A DNA stretch of 64,000 bases from Nitrospirota bacterium (GTDB taxonomy: Bacteria; Nitrospirota; Thermodesulfovibrionia; Thermodesulfovibrionales; UBA1546), in contig WPIF01000011.1 in assembly GCA_009773185.1 (NCBI GenBank), positions 1 to 64,000 on the forward strand. Reading direction: 5' to 3'. This document shows positions 23,670-31,336 of the stretch, in pieces. The notes under the pieces were generated by a model. The model saw only the letters and a list, made by a program, of their open reading frames with translations. It was not told the origin of the DNA and made no database searches. Position 1 is the stretch's first letter; each line of letters begins with the position of its first letter. Both the position numbers and the translations under genes were made by a program.

Positions 23670-24554
23670 ATGGCACAGATATGTCCTGCATCAAGGCCTG
23701 AAAAACTTCTCCTTCCTACAGACGGTTCTGAGTTCAGCGAAGGTGCTATAAGAGAAGCGATAGGCCTTGCAAAGTCATGCTCAAGCAAACTGATAGTCGT
23801 CTCTGTAATTGAAACAAACCCTGAGTATGAGACGCTTGCGCCCCAGCTTGTTGAAAAGGCAGAAAAAGAGGCCAGGCAGCACCTTGAATCAGTAAAGGCA
23901 CAGGCAGAAAAAGAGGGTGTCCGGTGCGAGATAATAGCCCGCCAGGGAGATGAGCCATATAAATATATTGTCGAAGAGGCAGGAAAAAATAAGGTCAGCA
24001 TGATAATCATGGGAAGGCGCGGCAGGACAGGACTGAAGAGGCTCATGATGGGAAGCGTTACCGCAAGGGTCATAGGCCATGCTCCATGCAATGTAGTTGT
24101 TGTGCCGAGGGCAGCAAGGCTTGACTTCAGCAGTGTCCTTGTTGCAACTGACGGCTCTAAATTCAGTGACGCAGCCAGCGCTGAGGCGATTAATATCGCA
24201 AAACTCTGCGCCGCCGCACTTACTGTTATATCTGTTGTGCCTTCTGAAGATGCAGCTATTATTCATTCCGAGATGCATAAGGGAACTATTGTTGAGAAGG
24301 AGCTTCATGAAGGGGAAAAGAATGTCAAAAAGGTAAAAGACCTTGCTGAAAAAGAGGGCATAAAAACCACAGGGTTTGTTTATGCAGGGAAACCTTATGA
24401 GGCGATATTAGAGGCAGCGAAAGAGAAAAAGGCAGACCTCATTGTTGTCGGAAGCCACGGCAGGACAGGGCTTGACAGGCTCCTCATGGGAAGCGTAGCA
24501 GAGAGGGTGATAGTCCTTTCTTCATGCGCGGTGCTTATTGTGAAGGCGAAGTAG
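23670..24554 (+). CDS. Tandem universal stress protein (two Usp domains)
   Basis: 294 aa with two Usp domains (about 10-148 and 150-294). Both carry ATP-type signatures: GRRGRTGLKRLMMGSV and GSHGRTGLDRLLMGSV. Domain 1 closely resembles the single-domain Usp at 23178-23636, indicating duplication. The last 7 codons (CAVLIVK) lie in a 21-bp sequence that is repeated exactly at 26660-26680, on the far side of two toxin-antitoxin modules. Confidence 0.92.
   Translation: MAQICPASRPEKLLLPTDGSEFSEGAIREAIGLAKSCSSKLIVVSVIETNPEYETLAPQLVEKAEKEARQHLESVKAQAEKEGVRCEIIARQGDEPYKYIVEEAGKNKVSMIIMGRRGRTGLKRLMMGSVTARVIGHAPCNVVVVPRAARLDFSSVLVATDGSKFSDAASAEAINIAKLCAAALTVISVVPSEDAAIIHSEMHKGTIVEKELHEGEKNVKKVKDLAEKEGIKTTGFVYAGKPYEAILEAAKEKKADLIVVGSHGRTGLDRLLMGSVAERVIVLSSCAVLIVKAK
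24525..24545. repeat. 21-bp direct repeat, left (usp 3' end)
   Basis: TGCGCGGTGCTTATTGTGAA(G) at 24525-24545 is repeated without mismatch at 26660-26680. The left copy encodes the C-terminus of the tandem Usp protein. The two copies bracket the two toxin-antitoxin modules. Confidence 0.85.
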
Positions 24555-24592
24555 TTTATTGAACTATGTAGTAGACATTTGCTATTATCTGC

Positions 24593-24598
24593 TATAAT
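24593..24598 (+). promoter_or_regulatory. -10 box TATAAT for the Panacea module
   Basis: Perfect TATAAT about 24 nt before the Panacea ATG (24622); the preceding -35 region is weak. It gives the module its own transcription start. Confidence 0.4.
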
Positions 24599-24621
24599 CT
24601 AACCGAGGGCTCAAGACAGAA

Positions 24622-25188
24622 ATGATAGAATCAACGATAATAGAATCGCTTTATTACATCCTCACAAAAATCAAAAAAGCAGACAAAATCAAGCTCGTAA
24701 AACTTGTCTATCTTGCCGACAAATACCATCTCATCCGCTATGGGAGAACGATAACAGATGATGATTACTATGCTATGAAGTATGGGCCTGTAGGCACGAC
24801 TGTAAAAGACATCCTCAGTCTTGACTCCTTCAGCATGACTGAAAAAGGATTCAAATATGCTTCAAGGCTTTTGGAAAAAATTGACGGGAATACTTTTCAG
24901 GCAAATCCTGGTGCGCGGGTTAATTTTGAGATGCTTTCTGAAACAGACGAGGAGGCGCTCGATTTTGTTATTGAGCGTTTCGGTAAAATGTCGTCCTGGA
25001 AATTAAAGGACTATACCCATAAGTATCCGGAGTGGTATAAATATGAAAACCTGTTTAAGGATGGGCTAACAAGGCGGGAACGCATTGAAACATCTGAACT
25101 CCTGTCCACGCTGAAAGGCGATCCTATTTCAATGCCCTCAAAACATATTAAAGAATCAAAAAAAATACTCACGGGAACCTTTGGGTAG
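24622..25188 (+). CDS. Panacea (DUF4065/SocA-like) antitoxin
   Basis: 188 aa. Begins with IIESLYYILTKIKKADKIKLVKLVYLAD, followed by YHLIRYGRTITDDDYYAMKYGPVG, the pattern of the Panacea (DUF4065) domain. Near the end is the RFGKMSSWKLKDYTHKYPEW element. Panacea proteins neutralise a wide variety of toxins encoded next door. The stop codon is immediately followed by the TTG start of the partner gene. Confidence 0.88.
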   Translation: MIESTIIESLYYILTKIKKADKIKLVKLVYLADKYHLIRYGRTITDDDYYAMKYGPVGTTVKDILSLDSFSMTEKGFKYASRLLEKIDGNTFQANPGARVNFEMLSETDEEALDFVIERFGKMSSWKLKDYTHKYPEWYKYENLFKDGLTRRERIETSELLSTLKGDPISMPSKHIKESKKILTGTFG

Positions 25189-25641
25189 TTGATTGATATC
25201 CATCCGAATTATGTTGCAAAGACATTAACCGGCTTCTGTGTTGTATATTTTAAAAATCGAAGACACGCCCCTGATGTACCGCCTCATTATCATATAACAA
25301 TCCCTGTCAATGATGATTCCAGCCTATTGTTAGGTTATATAACTGATGAAATAGAGAACAGACTCTGGTATTATCGCAAGGCTAACAAGGAAGACGCCAT
25401 AACAAGTCTCGTCCGAGTAGATAAAAACATTCTCCCATTTTTGAAGCACGAAAGCATTATAGAATGCAATCAGGCACTGCTTGTAAGCAAACAGGAGTTT
25501 GATAAGATAGTTGACCCCAAGGTCAAGCTTGATATAAAGATGAGGGATATACCGAAGGAACTGAAAGAAAAGATTATTGAGGCAATAAAGAAAAGCCCGG
25601 TTGTAAAGCCATTCATTAAAAAACTCATCAAAGACTTGTAA
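25189..25641 (+). CDS. Unrecognised partner of the Panacea antitoxin (putative toxin)
   Basis: 150 aa from TTG 25189, abutting the Panacea stop. N-terminal half: THE segment YHITIPVNDDSSLLLGYITD and ENRLWYYRKANKE, suggesting beta structure; C-terminal half is Lys-rich (KELKEKIIEAIKKSPVVKPF). I do not recognise the domain. By the known arrangement of Panacea modules this is the toxin. Its target is unknown. Confidence 0.7.
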   Translation: MIDIHPNYVAKTLTGFCVVYFKNRRHAPDVPPHYHITIPVNDDSSLLLGYITDEIENRLWYYRKANKEDAITSLVRVDKNILPFLKHESIIECNQALLVSKQEFDKIVDPKVKLDIKMRDIPKELKEKIIEAIKKSPVVKPFIKKLIKDL

Positions 25642-25674
25642 TCAGCACTTCTGGCTATGGAACTATTGCACTAT

Positions 25675-25735
25675 TGAACTTCCGCACTTTCAGGCTTGCG
25701 GGCTTTTAAACTTCAAGGGTTGAGAGGATAGTGTG
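25675..25735. repeat. Imperfect direct repeat flanking the RelE-like module, left
   Basis: About 60 bp, with core GCTTTTAAACTTCAAGGGTT shared exactly with 26528-26590; the rest differs at scattered positions. A second shared element, CCCCGATTCCG, follows at 25804 and twice at about 26624 and 26645. Confidence 0.7.
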
Positions 25736-25817
25736 ATTTTTTCTTGCTTAAATCTAGAACACTTAATGTTGTGTTGCTGTTAATTCACTTAATTAGAACC
25801 GTTCCCCGATTCCGCTG

Positions 25818-26144
25818 TTAAGACCAATATGATTTTTTCTTGTATGCGTAATCATGAGACCCCATATCCACAAACTTTATGGTTTCATCTTTACACTTAT
25901 GACAATCATGACAAAGAACTACTTTATCATCCCTCTTTGATCTGCAGGCCCTGCAATAGAGGTAGATTATAAGAAAGTTCTTTTTTACCGGGCAACTGTA
26001 AAAGCCCCTGAAATTACCCTTCAGCGGTTCGCCGAAGGCAACAGGGTTTTCTATTATCATGTCCACCTTTTTTTGAATGTCCTTCTTTATGGAAGCGTAC
26101 TTTTTCAGGGATTTCACAAAGACATCGCTGAATAATATTTCCAT
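25818..26144 (-). CDS. RelE/ParE-like toxin with a Cys-rich insertion
   Basis: 108 aa. The N-terminal part (SDVFVKSLKKYASIKKDIQKK, then EPLKGNFRGFYSCPVKKNFLIIY) follows RelE/YafQ-type ribosome-dependent RNases, and DETIKFVDMGSHDYAY closes the fold. Between them is an insertion with CRAC and CHDC pairs (CRACRSKRDDKVVLCHDC), a likely zinc knuckle that ordinary RelE proteins lack. Start overlaps the antitoxin stop by one base. Confidence 0.8.
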   Translation of the reverse strand: MEILFSDVFVKSLKKYASIKKDIQKKVDMIIENPVAFGEPLKGNFRGFYSCPVKKNFLIIYLYCRACRSKRDDKVVLCHDCHKCKDETIKFVDMGSHDYAYKKKSYWS

Positions 26145-26395
26145 CAGAAAACCTCATCGTATTTATGCCATTTCATTTTGCCGCTTCTTATCTTTGAAAT
26201 GGTATCCAAAAGGCTTTCCCTGAAGGCAGGATCAGCGAGGATTATTTCCATAGGCTCCTTCTCGGCAGTTCTTTTCAGGTTTAGAATGAACTGTGTGAAA
26301 ATCTCTGAAATCGAAGTCCGCTGTCCTTCAGCATAATGTTTGATATACTCTATCAAATCTTTATCAAGGGTTATATTTACTTTTCCCTTATACAT
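26144..26395 (-). CDS. DUF6364/ribbon-helix-helix-type antitoxin
   Basis: 83 aa. KVNITLDKDLIEYIKHYAE followed by TSISEIFTQFILNLK is a ribbon-helix-helix pattern as in DUF6364 antitoxins, with a C-terminal tail (LLDTISKIRSGKMKW) that would cover the toxin. It precedes the RelE-like gene with one-base overlap. A hexamer GGAGGTG ribosome site is present upstream. Confidence 0.85.
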   Translation of the reverse strand: MYKGKVNITLDKDLIEYIKHYAEGQRTSISEIFTQFILNLKRTAEKEPMEIILADPAFRESLLDTISKIRSGKMKWHKYDEVF

Positions 26396-26527
26396 AATTG
26401 AACACCTCCTGTCATTAACCTTCTATACGCCTATTATACGCCTAAGCGGTTTTTATAACAAGTCCCCTCACAATCTCAATCTCTTCTCGCAGCGACAGCA
26501 TAGACTCGCCGAGGCGAGCCGCACTTT

Positions 26528-26590
26528 CGAATTTCCGCACTTCCATGCTTGCGTGCTTTTAAACTTCAAGGGTTGAGTGGCTAGAGTGTA
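26528..26590. repeat. Imperfect direct repeat flanking the RelE-like module, right
   Basis: Partner of 25675-25735; the stretch TTTTAAACTTCAAGGGTTGA is identical. The two copies bracket the RelE/DUF6364 pair like the ends of a cassette. Confidence 0.7.
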
Positions 26591-26659
26591 GGAAGAAAGA
26601 TTTCTGCACTAAAAGCAAACCGTCCTCGATTCCGTTATTTCGTCCCCGATTCCGTTATT

Positions 26660-26680
26660 TGCGCGGTGCTTATTGTGAAG
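26660..26680. repeat. 21-bp direct repeat, right
   Basis: Exact repeat of 24525-24545. Here it has no reading-frame context; TAG follows two codons later, recreating a usp-like gene end. Confidence 0.85.
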
Positions 26681-26775
26681 CTGTAGATTCCAGATGTTAA
26701 TGCCGGGCATACTGCTACTCATGGTAAATACTAATTTACCTGTTCTGAAATCTTCAATTTTACCAGCCAGGACGA

Positions 26776-27267
26776 CTACTCTGCAGGCATCATGGCCTGT
26801 CTGGCCATTGTCACTATGGGCCTTGATGCTGTTTTAACAAGTTTCTGCAGCTCCTTTGCAGTAATATTTCCGTTATTGGTTACGCTTGGACTCAACAGAA
26901 CCATGTCTATAGATGTTTTCTTGCGAAGAAAATCTTTTACAGATGAAACTATATCTTTTGCCGCGGTCTGCACTCTCACATCAACGCCGGACTTCTGACA
27001 TTTCCTGGCAAGGACGTTAATTTTCCCGTCTGAACTGTCAGTCCTTACATCGCTGCCCGAATATATTCTATTTGCAGTTTCATGTTCTCCGGCCTCTGCA
27101 AATGTAATAGATATCATCACATCCTCAAATCTTTTCATCAGGTTATCTTTGTAAACCAGCAGGATGGTTATCCCTTTGTTCATAATCTTTGCTAGGTCAA
27201 TGGCATAAGAAAGGCCTTCCCCGCAATTTTCATCGTGATACGTCACAAACAAAATATTTTCCCTCAT
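26776..27267 (-). CDS. Usp-fold protein with inserted FAEAGEHE motif
   Basis: 163 aa from ATG 27267, which has GGAGG upstream (the TTG at 27279 lies in the ribosome site itself). Usp-like beginning (RENILFVTYHDENCGEGL) and C-terminal Usp strand SRPIVTM, but no ATP-binding glycine signature. After the second strand is the insert KRFEDVMISITFAEAGEHET, which is shared with proteins at 50071, 52016 and 55690. It is the last gene of the GntR-TauE-usp operon running leftward from 30205. Confidence 0.75.
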   Translation of the reverse strand: MRENILFVTYHDENCGEGLSYAIDLAKIMNKGITILLVYKDNLMKRFEDVMISITFAEAGEHETANRIYSGSDVRTDSSDGKINVLARKCQKSGVDVRVQTAAKDIVSSVKDFLRKKTSIDMVLLSPSVTNNGNITAKELQKLVKTASRPIVTMARQAMMPAE

Positions 27268-27296
27268 TTTTACCTCCAAATCTCCTGATTTTATAA

Positions 27297-27326
27297 GTCA
27301 TAGAGGCCTTAAAAGGTCTCTATGAC
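27297..27326. terminator. Intercistronic hairpin between two usp genes
   Basis: GTCATAGAGGCCTT-AA-AAGGTCTCTATGAC: 14-bp stem with a single G-U-type mismatch. No U-run follows, so it may act as an mRNA-stabilising or attenuating hairpin rather than a true terminator. Confidence 0.5.
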
Positions 27327-27342
27327 TTATATCTCAACCGGC

Positions 27343-27801
27343 CTAAGTGGCCAGCACAGATACAACAGGGCATCGAAGTTCATGCTCAAGCATGTTATGT
27401 GCAAACTGCCTGATTGTATCAATAAACTCTGCATGGTGGTCATGCTTTGTAGGGGCAGGCACTACGATAAGTCTTGTGGTTGTATTTTTAGCCATCTGTT
27501 TTATGACGTCTTCTACCCCTCCTCTTACAACCTGAGTATCAACAGTAACTCCGTTGTCCAAACAAAACTGGACAGCCCTTTCAAGAAATGTAACAACATC
27601 CTTTTCAATATTGTTAGAGACAGTTTCGTAGGAAGCTAATTCATGCATGGCCAGCGCTACTCTTTCGGGTTCATCAAATTCAGGGAAAACAGTGAGCAAT
27701 AAGAGCTTTGCTCCTATTTCTCTGGCCCTCTCGCTGGCGTATTTGATTGTTTTCCTGTACGGCAGCCCCGGATGGACTAAAACAACTATTTTTTTATTCA
27801 T
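27343..27801 (-). CDS. Universal stress protein-like (152 aa)
   Basis: Start at ATG 27801 (MNKKIVVLVHPGLPYRKTI) with AAGGAGG upstream; the longer frame to 27915 is unsupported. Usp-like alternating fold: VVLVHPG, KLLLLTVFPE, DTQVVRGGVEDVI, RLIVVPAPT and a final CPVVSVLAT strand. The glycine-rich ATP loop is absent, so it belongs to the non-ATP-binding type. Two genes downstream of the TauE transporter gene. Confidence 0.8.
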   Translation of the reverse strand: MNKKIVVLVHPGLPYRKTIKYASERAREIGAKLLLLTVFPEFDEPERVALAMHELASYETVSNNIEKDVVTFLERAVQFCLDNGVTVDTQVVRGGVEDVIKQMAKNTTTRLIVVPAPTKHDHHAEFIDTIRQFAHNMLEHELRCPVVSVLAT

Positions 27802-27859
27802 TATGTCCTCCTTTTTAAGCCTACCAATTTTAAGTTTATGCAAATTTGCTCCATAGAAA

Positions 27860-29113
27860 TTATTCACCTGCTGTAGCCTTGGCCTGAACTGTAATCCTTT
27901 TTTCCAACCTGACACCTTGTATCATTTTTGAGATAATCAGGATGCTGAGACCAACGGACGCTCCGAGCATGAGATAGCCTGAATAATTATTCCACATTGT
28001 CTCCATAGCCTTTGCCTGCTGGAACACATCAGACTGCTGGGCAAACCAGCCTTTCACTGCATCTTTATTCATCAATAACCAGTCCCTGAGCTGCACCTTG
28101 GCAGAGCCGAGTTTAACGCCTTCTCCCTGTGTCCATTGAATGAAATCAGGGTTTGCCTTTACCCATGCATTGAGGTCTGAGGAATAAACTCCCTTGTAAG
28201 TTCCCGCGATATGCTTAAATATAACCGAGACTCCTGCCAGCAGCATAGTCGAAGCAAAATACAGACGAATTTTCAGGCCTTTCACATATTGAGTGGCAAG
28301 TGTGCCAAACTGGGCTCCGACCGCAGCTCCGATGAGCATTACAGCTGCTGCAATAATCTCGACCCTTCCTTTCATCGCATAACTGAAAGCGCCATAAGCC
28401 CCGGTAATAACAATTTCGAAGAGATCTGTGCCGACTGCCACTCTTGTCGGGCAGCCGATAACATACATAAGAGCAGGCATTCTTATAAATCCGCCGCCGA
28501 CCCCCAAAAAGCCTGCGAGAAATCCTGTAAAGGCTGAAACACCCAGGATGACCCATACGGACATATGAAACCCTGAGGTCTTAAGGTGTATCATCGGAGG
28601 TATTTTCAATTTCTGCATCTTTAACGCAAGTCCTGAAGTGCCTGCGTCTGATACAGGTTTTGACTTCTCTGTGGAGGTTCCTTTTGTAAGCTTGAAATAC
28701 TCATAAAGCATATAACCACTCAGACCGAAAAGCAGAACCATATATGTATATCTTACCGTAACATCTACCCGTCCTACCTTTTCCAGCCACATGATAAAGT
28801 TGGCTCCGAACTCTATACCTACTGCAGTACCAAATATCATCAACAGGCCCAACCGCATGTCCACATTGCCGTATTTTCTGTGCTTTGCTGTTGCTACTAT
28901 TGATTTTCCCGCGATATGCGCCATGTCTGTTCCTATAGCATATGCCATCGGGAATCCGAATACATTAAGCGCTGGCGTAACCATAAAGGCCCCGCCGACT
29001 CCAAAGAAACCGCCTATAACTCCAACGCAAAAACCGAGAAGGATGAGCTTCCATGCCATTATCTCAACGCCTGAGATCGGCAAATATATCATCCCTAAAA
29101 GTGGTATGTCCAT
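27860..29113 (-). CDS. TauE/SafE-family transporter (417 aa)
   Basis: 417 aa, two halves with the Gly-rich repeats GVIGGFFGVGGAFMVTPAL (about 31-49) and TGFLAGFLGVGGGFIRMPAL (about 196-215), plus VGTDLFEIVITGAYG. A hydrophilic loop of about 60 residues precedes the last helix (about 300-370). Belongs to the sub-branch of TauE-like permeases that pairs with Usp proteins in sulfur-metabolising anaerobes, by my recollection. Two tiny membrane proteins and a GntR gene lie immediately upstream. Confidence 0.9.
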   Translation of the reverse strand: MDIPLLGMIYLPISGVEIMAWKLILLGFCVGVIGGFFGVGGAFMVTPALNVFGFPMAYAIGTDMAHIAGKSIVATAKHRKYGNVDMRLGLLMIFGTAVGIEFGANFIMWLEKVGRVDVTVRYTYMVLLFGLSGYMLYEYFKLTKGTSTEKSKPVSDAGTSGLALKMQKLKIPPMIHLKTSGFHMSVWVILGVSAFTGFLAGFLGVGGGFIRMPALMYVIGCPTRVAVGTDLFEIVITGAYGAFSYAMKGRVEIIAAAVMLIGAAVGAQFGTLATQYVKGLKIRLYFASTMLLAGVSVIFKHIAGTYKGVYSSDLNAWVKANPDFIQWTQGEGVKLGSAKVQLRDWLLMNKDAVKGWFAQQSDVFQQAKAMETMWNNYSGYLMLGASVGLSILIISKMIQGVRLEKRITVQAKATAGE

Positions 29114-29114
29114 C

Positions 29115-29252
29115 TTATTTTCCTCCTATACCGAATATTTTTCTGATGATCTTTCCTGATGCCCAACCGACTCCCATCATAAGCACCATCATTACAGCAA
29201 GCATAACGACAGTAAATAAGATGGGCATAATTTTTGAAACAATAGCTGCCAT
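29115..29252 (-). CDS. Single-span membrane micro-protein (45 aa), TauE-linked
   Basis: ATG 29252 with GGGAGG upstream opens a 45-aa frame: MAAIVSKIMPILFTVVMLAV then a Met/Gly-rich helix and a basic amphipathic tail (SGKIIRKIFGIGGK). One transmembrane helix, N-out/C-in by positive charge. Its stop is 2 nt before the TauE gene's ATG, so it is surely in the same message. Confidence 0.7.
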   Translation of the reverse strand: MAAIVSKIMPILFTVVMLAVMMVLMMGVGWASGKIIRKIFGIGGK

Positions 29253-29269
29253 TTAGCCTCCCTTGATTT

Positions 29270-29440
29270 TTAGTGGTGAATCTCGATCCTTTCTCCTTTT
29301 ACTCCCAGGAACTTAAATAAAATCTCTATGGTAGCCGCAATCAATACTCCCAGACCTGACATGGTTATAACTGTGACTGCCCCAAACCATAGATGGCTGT
29401 TTTTATTAAGTTCCACAAGCCACTGATTAACTTCTTCCAT
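29270..29440 (-). CDS. Single-span membrane micro-protein (56 aa), TauE-linked
   Basis: ATG 29440, 16 nt after the GntR stop, with GGGTGAG upstream. 56 aa: acidic/polar N-terminus (MEEVNQWLVELNKNSHLW), one helix (FGAVTVITMSGLGVLIAAT) and a basic end (KFLGVKGERIEIHH). Together with the 45-aa protein it lies between the regulator and the TauE transporter. Such tandem micro-proteins may be accessory subunits; function unknown. Confidence 0.7.
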   Translation of the reverse strand: MEEVNQWLVELNKNSHLWFGAVTVITMSGLGVLIAATIEILFKFLGVKGERIEIHH

Positions 29441-29455
29441 TGTCTCACCCCCTCT

Positions 29456-30205
29456 CTATATCCGTAGTCGTTCAAGCTCTAATGTCCTTGCATATAAATC
29501 TGTCCGGTAGAATGATTCAGAAAAACTTACCGGCGTATCACCCTGTGTGTAACAGATATGTCTTACCCTGAGTACATCTGGATTGGATGCCAGTTCCAGA
29601 AGGCCTGCATCTTTTTCACTGATACGGGATACATCCATAATCTCTTTTACTCTCTGTATCTTTAGTCCGCATTTGTTTTCAAGAAATTCGTAAGAGGAGA
29701 TGTCTGCTATCTCTTTATTGTTAATTGAACCGGGCATAAGGTTATAAGAGATGTAAAATTTCTGGAGGAACAAGGGTGCGCCATCAACAATTGTGAGTCT
29801 TGAGAAAAAGAAACAGTGGTCTTCGTCAGAGAGGTTAAGACAATTGATTACATCCTTGTCTGGCTGGAGGGTTTTATTTTCTATTATCCGTGTAATACAT
29901 GAGGGATTGTAGTAGATATCGCTCTTATCGAGATTCACCAGCATTGCGATACTGCTGTCGGGTTTTCTCCTTCTGACAAAGGTTCCTTTACCCTGGAACT
30001 TTTTCAGATAACCTGTTGAGACAAGCTCTTCAACCGCTAACCTGACAGTTGCCCTGCTTACATTGTATTGGCCGGATAATTGCTCCTCTGTTGGTATCTG
30101 TGTGCCGACTCTCCATTTACCTTTTTCTATATGCTCCTTCAGTATCTCAAGTATCTGGTAATAGAGTTTTTGTGGTTTTGCCCTGTCAACACCGCTCAGA
30201 TACAT
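29456..30205 (-). CDS. GntR/HutC-family regulator with UTRA domain
   Basis: 249 aa. Winged-helix GntR domain (about 10-78) with YYQILEILKEHIEKGKW and TEEQLSGQYNVSRATVRLAV, then a UTRA effector domain (about 90-245: ITRIIENKTLQP, GAPLFLQKFYIS, SRISEKDAGLL, VRHICYTQG). HutC-type regulators respond to small metabolites. It heads the operon with two micro-proteins, TauE and two Usp genes, and is preceded by a sigma-54-like promoter and a 20-bp palindrome. Confidence 0.92.
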   Translation of the reverse strand: MYLSGVDRAKPQKLYYQILEILKEHIEKGKWRVGTQIPTEEQLSGQYNVSRATVRLAVEELVSTGYLKKFQGKGTFVRRRKPDSSIAMLVNLDKSDIYYNPSCITRIIENKTLQPDKDVINCLNLSDEDHCFFFSRLTIVDGAPLFLQKFYISYNLMPGSINNKEIADISSYEFLENKCGLKIQRVKEIMDVSRISEKDAGLLELASNPDVLRVRHICYTQGDTPVSFSESFYRTDLYARTLELERLRI

Positions 30206-30254
30206 TTGGGCTGCCCATTCCCAGTGAAGTTACATTCATACATACATCAGGACA

Positions 30255-30271
30255 ATTCAATATCCGTGCCC
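30255..30271 (-). promoter_or_regulatory. Candidate sigma-54 promoter for the GntR-TauE operon
   Basis: Minus strand: GGGCAC-GGATA-TTGAAT, with the -24 GG and -12 region correctly spaced; the -12 has TTGA instead of TTGC. The 16-mer GGCA(C/T)GGATATTGAATT is shared with 51892-51908 upstream of another Usp-TauE operon, which strengthens both. Confidence 0.45.
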
Positions 30272-30324
30272 CTACAAAAAAATATTATTAATCGAGGAGT
30301 TAGCCGATAAGAAGGGAAATCATG

Positions 30325-30344
30325 GTGCAGTATAATTACTGCAC
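30325..30344. promoter_or_regulatory. 20-bp palindrome GTGCAGTA-TAAT-TACTGCAC
   Basis: Perfect 8+4+8 dyad, about 55 nt upstream of the sigma-54-like element and 120 nt upstream of the GntR start. Could be a GntR operator or the enhancer for an NtrC-type activator; the TGCA half-sites match those at 37316, 51713 and 51802. Confidence 0.55.
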
Positions 30345-30457
30345 TTCTCCAGCAGCGGGAATAGGGATATGAAGCATAAAAGTATTTAAAATTAAGAAGT
30401 TAAGGAGCTAATTTATGAAGCGGGGAAGCTATACGCGATATGCTTGCATGCAAGAAT

Positions 30458-31333
30458 TTATTGCACAAAGATTGTATTTGTTGTTTGTAAATTAAAAAGT
30501 TTATTGGCTATTCTGCTTAATTTTTCATGAGCAGGCTTTTGCTTGGCCCCCACAATCAGAAGGTCATAATAACCTGCCTCGGCAATAATCTCTTCAGACG
30601 GGTTGCCTTTTTTAATCATAGTTGCTGCATCTATCCCGATAGAATTCAGCGTGACAGTTGCATTGGATATTGCGCGCTCTGCTATCTCATTAAGGTCTTT
30701 TTCCGATTCCTTTATATGCCTTTCAATATTGGGGACCTCGGCAATCTGCCTGTACTCGCTTATCATGGCCTCAGCATCAGGGACTACTGATATAATGCTG
30801 AGTTCCGCTCCCAGTAATTTTGCAAAATTTCCGCCAAATGAAGCCACTCTTCCCGAAACCTCAGAATTGTCAACAGCAATGAGAATTTTCCTGATATCAA
30901 TCTCGGAGCTTGTTACAAACACAGGGGCCCTTGACCCGGCGGCAATAATCCTTGTTGTGCTTTCTACAAATTCCTGCGTGCCTTTTCCCTTGCTGCTGTG
31001 CCCCATGGCTATCAGCTTTATGATGCCGTGCGCATCAGTGTATTTTAACAGTTCATTTGCAGGGATTCCGTATGAAATAATCCCTTCGATGGGTATCCCG
31101 AAACTTTTTCCGATTTCATAAGCCTTATTTATCACTTTATGCCCAAGGGTTTCGAGTTCGGCTGATATTTTTTCCGTAAGGGAAACCCAGCCTGTTTCTT
31201 CGGCCGTGTATTCCTGCCCTTTATTTACATGGAATGCTGTAATCTGCGAATATGTTTTCTGAGCAATATGGCAGGCTGTTCTTAAAGCATTAAATGCTGC
31301 ATCGAAACCATCGAGGGCAACGAGTATCTTCAT
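30458..31333 (-). CDS. Tandem universal stress protein (291 aa)
   Basis: Two Usp domains (about 1-143 and 144-291): KILVALDGFDAAFNALRT and KILIAVDNSEVSGRVASF begin each. Domain 1 has GHSSKGKGTQEFVESTT and domain 2 GAKQKPAHEKLSRIAN; both glycine loops are altered, so ATP binding is doubtful. It is the last gene behind two histidine kinase/sigma-54 activator pairs (stop of the activator 3 nt upstream), so it is probably co-expressed with them. Confidence 0.85.
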   Translation of the reverse strand: MKILVALDGFDAAFNALRTACHIAQKTYSQITAFHVNKGQEYTAEETGWVSLTEKISAELETLGHKVINKAYEIGKSFGIPIEGIISYGIPANELLKYTDAHGIIKLIAMGHSSKGKGTQEFVESTTRIIAAGSRAPVFVTSSEIDIRKILIAVDNSEVSGRVASFGGNFAKLLGAELSIISVVPDAEAMISEYRQIAEVPNIERHIKESEKDLNEIAERAISNATVTLNSIGIDAATMIKKGNPSEEIIAEAGYYDLLIVGAKQKPAHEKLSRIANKLFNLQTTNTIFVQ

Positions 31334-31336
31334 GCC

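Larger units (their letters stand above)
26396..26775. other. Gene-free right flank of the toxin-antitoxin insert
   Basis: 380 nt without a credible gene. It contains the right-hand 60-bp direct repeat (26528-26590), two close copies of CCCCGATTCCGTTATTT-like sequence (26620-26660) and the 21-bp duplicate of the usp 3' end (26660-26680). Confidence 0.7.

Noticed and set aside
23471-24091. 206-aa frame antisense to two usp genes
   Set aside because: Internal repeat in this frame only mirrors the duplication of the Usp domains on the other strand.
25675-26590. Integron-type attC sites flanking the RelE pair
   Set aside because: No clear RYYYAAC/GTTRRRY core pairs or long imperfect palindrome, and no integrase in the window; simple direct repeats are the better description.
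27802-27915. N-terminal extension of the Usp-like gene
   Set aside because: The ATG at 27801 has a perfect AAGGAGG site and matches the Usp start; the extension is non-homologous.
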